Assembly (NCBI GenBank): GCA_030018715.1 | Contig: JASEHN010000002.1 | Location: 1 to 22,422 of the forward strand | DNA: 22,422 bases | Origin: Thermodesulfobacteriota bacterium | GTDB lineage: Bacteria; Desulfobacterota; SM23-61 | Direction of reading: 5' to 3' | Shown here: positions 18,971 to 22,422 of the stretch, piece after piece | Numbering within the stretch: position 1 is the stretch's first letter | Layout of the letters: every line of letters starts with the position of its first letter | The notes under the pieces: model-generated | Seen by the model: only the letters and a program-made list of their open reading frames with translations | What the model was told of the DNA's origin: nothing | Database searches by the model: none | Program-made: the position numbers and the translations under genes

Positions 18971-20790
18971 TGATCAAATCCATTTCCATCCGCAATTTCA
19001 TGGCCCTGGAATCCCTGGACCTGCAATTAACTGCACCTCTCAACATCATCACTGGGCAAAACGAGTCCGGGAAATCTTCCATCCGGGACGCTCTGCTTTG
19101 GGCCTTCACCGGCCAGGCCCGGAGCCTCAAGACCCATGCTGACCAGGCGGCCTTGATCAGGGAGGGGGCTAAATCGGCGGAGGTCCATGTAACCCTTGGC
19201 GCCAACCAGACCGCCGGCCCGACTTTTGTTCGGCGCAAGACCCCCAAGACCGCGGCGACCGTTTCCGGGGAGGTTCCCGACATCGGTTTGAACCCGGCCA
19301 TTCTCTTCGATCCTTACACCTTCCTGTTCCTGCCGGAGGCCCAGCGCCGGGAGCTACTCTTTCAGGTGATTCCGGGGTTGACCCCCACCGCAGCCGATAT
19401 TTGTGCTCGGCTTGGTCAAGATGAACGCTTCAAAGCATTTGAGGGGGATGAAACAAACCGGCAGGGAGCGTCATTGTTGGCGATAGTCAAGATTGCCGCT
19501 TCTCAGGGATTCCCGGCCGCCGAGAAAGAGGCAGTTGCCCGTCGCCGGGAGGTCAAGCGAGTCCTGGAGAGCCTGTCGGAAGTCAAGGAACCCGGGAAAA
19601 CCGCCACCATCGACAACCAGGAGTACGACATCCCCACCCTCAACTTTGCCGCTATCGAAGGCGCCTTGAAGGAATTGCAGGCCCAGAAGGACGATCTCTT
19701 GCGCCAGAAGGGGGCCGCAGAAGCCCGGACACGGCGCCGGGACCAGACCAAGACCAAACTGGAACGCATCGACGCCCTGATACCCCCCGACGTGAACGAC
19801 ATCATGATCCTGGAAAAAGAGCTTACCAGCCTCAACGAATCCATCCAGAAGGTCACCAAAGAAATCGCCAAGGCCCAGACCCGCCAGGAATTCTTCCCGG
19901 CGAACTGTCCGGTCATTACCTTGGCCCCCACTTCCTGTCCCAACGCCGGCCAGATGGTGGGCCAGGACCCGCCCGCCCCCGGAGTGATCGAGGCCTTGCA
20001 GCAGAACAAAGCAGGGTTTGCTAAAACCCAGGTCCAGACCATCCAGAAGCTGCAGGAAGCCCGGCGCCAGAACGAAGAATACAACGTCGCCATGGGACGC
20101 AAGGCAGCCCTGGAGGAAGAGTTAACGAAGATGGAAAGTGAGCCGGAGTCCGGGGTTGACCTATATACCGAAATTGCCACCCGAGAGCGCCGGATCGCTA
20201 GGGGCCGCGCCTTCCAGAAAGAGAGCGAAGATTACGGCCGGGATTTGGCGGAATTCCAGGCGGCCCAGGAGAAGGTGGCGACCTGTGAGCAGGAAATCGC
20301 CTTATACGACGCCCTGGCAAAGGCCCTGGCTCCGGACGGTATTCCCAGCCAGATGATCGTCGAGGCGATGGAGCCGGTTAACAGCCTGCTAAGGGAAGCG
20401 GCTGAGCACCTGTTCCCCGAACGCCCCCTGTGCCTCACCCCGGCCCTTGACATTAACCTGGCTGGCTCCCCCTTCGCCACCCTGTCCAAATCCGCCAGGT
20501 TCCGGGTAGGCATCGCCTTCCAATACGCCCTGGCCCGGCTGTCCGGCTCTCGCCTGCTGATGATCGACGAGGCCGACATCCTGGATTATGCGCACCGGGC
20601 GGAGCTCACCAATTTCCTCCTGACCCATTTGGCCGACTTCGATCAGATCTTCGTCTTTTTCACCAGCGATGAACCTTTCTGCATCGCCGATCCCAGGGTT
20701 CAAAGCTGGTGGCTGGAAAATGGAAGGATTTCCGAACTTGTAGGGGTTCACCCCTCTCCCGGAGGACATTTAAAATGCGGGGCGCCATAG
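18970..20790 (+). CDS. RecF/SMC-like ATPase
   Basis: 606 residues. MIKSISIRNFMALESLDLQL and Walker A ITGQNESGKSSIRDAL (27-42) open the ATPase head. A long charged middle (about 195-460) is predicted by eye as coiled coil, interrupted near 313-323 by a loop with two Cys (FFPANCPVITLAPTSCPNAG). The head closes with LSKSARFRVGIAFQYALARL (signature) and SRLLMIDEADIL (Walker B, about 526-537). This is the Rad50/RecN/SbcC build. No Mre11-like nuclease is adjacent. Probable role: DNA end tethering or processing during phage recombination. GGAGG lies eight bases before ATG 18970; an ATG at 18907 has no ribosome-binding site. Confidence 0.85.
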   Translation: MIKSISIRNFMALESLDLQLTAPLNIITGQNESGKSSIRDALLWAFTGQARSLKTHADQAALIREGAKSAEVHVTLGANQTAGPTFVRRKTPKTAATVSGEVPDIGLNPAILFDPYTFLFLPEAQRRELLFQVIPGLTPTAADICARLGQDERFKAFEGDETNRQGASLLAIVKIAASQGFPAAEKEAVARRREVKRVLESLSEVKEPGKTATIDNQEYDIPTLNFAAIEGALKELQAQKDDLLRQKGAAEARTRRRDQTKTKLERIDALIPPDVNDIMILEKELTSLNESIQKVTKEIAKAQTRQEFFPANCPVITLAPTSCPNAGQMVGQDPPAPGVIEALQQNKAGFAKTQVQTIQKLQEARRQNEEYNVAMGRKAALEEELTKMESEPESGVDLYTEIATRERRIARGRAFQKESEDYGRDLAEFQAAQEKVATCEQEIALYDALAKALAPDGIPSQMIVEAMEPVNSLLREAAEHLFPERPLCLTPALDINLAGSPFATLSKSARFRVGIAFQYALARLSGSRLLMIDEADILDYAHRAELTNFLLTHLADFDQIFVFFTSDEPFCIADPRVQSWWLENGRISELVGVHPSPGGHLKCGAP

Positions 20791-20945
20791 AACTTTGGGA
20801 GCAACACCTGCGGATGGACCTGCACCTATCCCTTTTGAACGCCAACTCAGCCCTGCGGCAACTCCAGTCTCAGGAGGCTGAATTGACTCCGGAAGAGGTT
20901 GTGTTGCTTCACTACACCGAACTTTATCTGGGGGCGGCGGAATGA
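20775..20945 (+). CDS. Hypothetical helical protein, 56 residues
   Basis: MRGAIELWEQHLRMDLHLSL then LNANSALRQLQSQEAEL and a short tail LYLGAAE; two helices, no motif. CGGAGGA at about 20759-20765 supports ATG 20775, inside the last codons of the ATPase gene. Its TGA overlaps the next ATG (ATGA). Function unknown; its place suggests it is co-translated with the ATPase. Confidence 0.55.
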   Translation: MRGAIELWEQHLRMDLHLSLLNANSALRQLQSQEAELTPEEVVLLHYTELYLGAAE

Positions 20946-21331
20946 TCTGTTTTTACCACCGCGGCGATCTAGATGGCCATTGTTCCGGCGCCATCGTGCG
21001 CTACTCACCTGGGAATATCTGTTTCCCGGCGTGCTTATGCCCCCGGGGGTTTTTCTCCTGGGCCGCTCCCGCCCTTCTGCTTCTTGCCCTGCTTCTGGCT
21101 GAACCTACCTTTGCGGAGTCGTCAAGCCAGCCTTTCGCCCCTGAAAATTGCCGGGTCATGGAGCAGTATCTATGGATAAAGGGCCACCGTGTCTCCGTGG
21201 AGGCCGGCAACCTCAAGGTGGAAGATCGGCAGGTGGTGGCCGTGCTGGATTGCAAAACCGAGACCGGCTTCTTTTTTACCTGGCTTTATCCGCTTGGGAA
21301 TCTGGAGAGACAGGAAGCGTTAGGCAAATGA
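20942..21331 (+). CDS. Chimeric ORF: DHH-phosphoesterase start joined to a secreted-type tail
   Basis: 129 residues as written. The first 20 residues, CFYHRGDLDGHCSGAIVRY, are the N-terminal motif of DHH-family phosphoesterases, in which the Asp residues bind metal. The rest of that family is missing. Residues about 38-58 (SWAAPALLLLALLLAEPTFA) look like a signal peptide or membrane span, followed by a small polar domain with two Cys (ENCRVMEQYLWI, VVAVLDCKTETGFF). The ATG overlaps the preceding stop. Between the parts lies CCCCCGGGGGTTTTT (21041-21055): one G fewer would start the tail from its own ATG at 21038. A deletion joint or a sequencing error may have merged two genes. Confidence 0.5.
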   Translation: MICFYHRGDLDGHCSGAIVRYSPGNICFPACLCPRGFFSWAAPALLLLALLLAEPTFAESSSQPFAPENCRVMEQYLWIKGHRVSVEAGNLKVEDRQVVAVLDCKTETGFFFTWLYPLGNLERQEALGK

Positions 21332-21777
21332 CCCTCATCCTCTATCCCTGCCCCCTGCCTGGCAACACCCTCTTAACTCCGCAGGGGTGTGCCAACCTCC
21401 AGAAAGCTTACCGGACCGCGCCCGATTGGTTCCCGCGGCTGTATCCATGCGGCTCTTGCCCGGGAATAGGGGCGCAGTCTCCCGCCTGCGCGGAGTCACC
21501 AGAGACGGTGGCTAAAAATCCTAACCCTTTCAACCACCCTGGAGCGCAGCCGCCCAAGGCCAAGACGCAGTTTCCCAAGTCGGCACATGCTGTTGAAGGC
21601 CGCAACCTCCGTCATTCCCGTCCCAAGGTTAAGAAAGAAGAGCCTTGGAATCCCTATATTGACGCGCCATGCCCGAATCACGCTAATCAGCTGCAATACG
21701 GAAAATCAGGAGTCTGTAAAGAGTGTTTATTTAAACAAATAGGAATAATACCAAAAGAATACAAACATGAAGATTAG
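21328..21777 (+). CDS. Hypothetical Cys-rich protein, putative zinc finger
   Basis: 149 residues from ATG 21328, which overlaps the previous stop (ATGA); the longer open frame to 21148 overlaps the upstream gene. The N-terminus has scattered Cys (YPCPLPGN, GCANLQKAY, YPCGSCPGIG, ACAES), the middle is Pro/Lys-rich, and the C-terminus carries CPNHANQLQYGKSGVCKECL, a C-x2-H...C-x2-C zinc-finger-like pattern. Probably a small nucleic-acid-binding protein, family not recognised. It is the last gene before the structured non-coding stretch. Confidence 0.6.
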   Translation: MTLILYPCPLPGNTLLTPQGCANLQKAYRTAPDWFPRLYPCGSCPGIGAQSPACAESPETVAKNPNPFNHPGAQPPKAKTQFPKSAHAVEGRNLRHSRPKVKKEEPWNPYIDAPCPNHANQLQYGKSGVCKECLFKQIGIIPKEYKHED

Positions 21778-21966
21778 CCTACCACAGGCCACCCGCATAT
21801 CCTCCAACGGGCCCCTGGCTCGGTCAAGACGGGATGCGCGCCAGCCTGCCGCCCACACTAGGCATGGCGCATTAAGGGTGCGGTGCGGACCCGGCCTTTC
21901 GGCATAACCGGCCCAATCCTGTCGTCAGGCGTGAAGCCCCCGGGCGTGACTCGGGGGCAGACTTTT
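21778..21966 (+). ncRNA. Candidate structured non-coding RNA
   Basis: No frame is coding here. Several stems can be drawn: ATGCGCGCCA (about 21833-21842) with TGGCGCAT (about 21865-21872), enclosing GCCT...AGGC; CCCGC...CGGG near 21792-21811; and GCCCCCG with CGGGGGC (about 21935-21941 and 21951-21957), flanked by GTC and GAC and followed by ACTTTT. Conserved-looking unpaired pieces are GGCGTGAAGC and GGGCGTGACTC. The overall look reminds me of HEARO/omega-type RNAs of the IscB family, but that is a recollection I cannot verify, and the next gene is not IscB. A regulatory leader or a terminator for the upstream operon is possible. Confidence 0.45.
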
Positions 21967-21979
21967 AAAGGAGGATTTG

Positions 21980-22422
21980 GTGGAAGACAATTTCACAACT
22001 CAACTTTCTGAAATTGAAAAAGCGGAGCTTGAAACCCTTGAAGGCATCATTGGACGAGAGATGAAGTCCTTCATGGCTGTCGGCAATGCACTGCTCACGA
22101 TCCGGGACAACAGGCTCTACCGGGAAGAGTTCAAAACCCTTAAGGATTATTGCAGGGCGAGGTGGGGGCTGAGCATTTCGTATGCAAAATACCTGATAAG
22201 CGGATCTCAGGTTGCGGCAAATTTGGCCACCACGGTGGCCTTATGCACCACTTGTGAAATCCAGCCAATTCACGAAAGACAGGTCCGCGCCCTTATCGCC
22301 CTTGAACCCGACCAGCAGCGTGAGGTATGGGAGGCAGCTGTGAAAACTGCGCCGGCCGGCAAGATCGTCACATATGAGCAGGTCAAGGCGTTGGTTACGA
22401 GGTTAATTGGCCCTGCCCCCCC
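21980..22422 (+). CDS. Partial helical DNA-binding-like protein (runs off the window)
   Basis: The first 147 residues only; start GTG 21980 with AAAGGAGG at 21967-21974. Charged helices (LSEIEKAELETLEGIIGREM, MAVGNALLTIRDNRLYRE) lead into a helix-turn-helix-like segment FKTLKDYCRARWGLSISYAK with YLISGSQVAANL, then HERQVRALIALEPDQQREVW and GKIVTYEQVKALV. This layout is known from plasmid and phage proteins that resemble the helical part of ParB-like or methylase-associated proteins. What follows is outside the window, so the activity cannot be named. Confidence 0.6.
   Translation, partial: MEDNFTTQLSEIEKAELETLEGIIGREMKSFMAVGNALLTIRDNRLYREEFKTLKDYCRARWGLSISYAKYLISGSQVAANLATTVALCTTCEIQPIHERQVRALIALEPDQQREVWEAAVKTAPAGKIVTYEQVKALVTRLIGPAP

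Noticed and set aside
1..22422. tRNA, rRNA, insertion sequence or attachment site
   Set aside because: I found no transposase, no cloverleaf-like sequence with CCA end, and no matching direct repeats that could serve as att sites.

Overview
The window looks like part of a temperate phage, prophage or phage-like plasmid from a GC-rich anaerobic proteobacterium. A deltaproteobacterial host is only a guess, from the general look of the proteins. Phage character rests on a terminase-small-subunit-like gene, divergent Cro-like and CI-like regulators, a Bro-N antirepressor, a tyrosine recombinase, an HU protein, a replication helicase-primase, and a recombination operon (Sak4-like ATPase, DUF669-like protein, RecD2-like helicase, RecF/SMC-like ATPase). 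No tRNA, rRNA, CRISPR array or structural gene was seen.

Layout. Bases 1-848 hold G-rich DNA, a perfect hairpin and the leftward terminase-like gene. From 1118 a promoter drives a tight rightward operon of small genes (1260-4618) that includes a one-domain DNA ligase; a tyrosine recombinase follows (4811-5440). Two degraded or frameshifted genes and a leftward HU gene lie at 5437-6579. Bases 6670-7023 carry iteron-like repeats, a candidate origin, beside a leftward TOPRIM-MCM fusion (7031-10018). An antirepressor, an HNH-ERCC4 fusion, a small unknown gene and a Cro-like gene follow, all leftward, up to 12633. The switch region (12634-12918) separates these from the rightward CI-like repressor. 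After a bidirectional terminator comes the rightward recombination operon (13652-21777), then about 190 bases of structured non-coding DNA, and the 5' part of a helical DNA-binding-like protein cut by the window edge.

Regulation. Five putative promoters share a 13-bp near-palindrome, TG(A/C)CN-N3-TGGCA, placed over or just after the -35 box. They precede the Cro-like gene, the repressor (two promoters), the recombination operon and the rightward operon at 1260. I infer one regulator controls them all. Both switch promoters place the ATG 7 nt after the -10 box, which suggests leaderless mRNAs. The repressor keeps the S24-family serine but lacks the lysine, so induction may depend on the antirepressor rather than self-cleavage.

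Most unusual: four intergenic gaps (4623-4758, 5786-5880, 15619-15843, 16453-16752) are filled by a degenerate repeat in a five-base register, with G at the second and C/T at the third place of nearly every pentamer (DGYNN). The longest block holds its register for 60 units without a slip. The G-rich strand is always the coding strand of the neighbouring genes. Its function is unknown. Also notable are the TOPRIM-MCM fusion and several genes whose frames would be restored by single-base changes, mostly in homopolymers.
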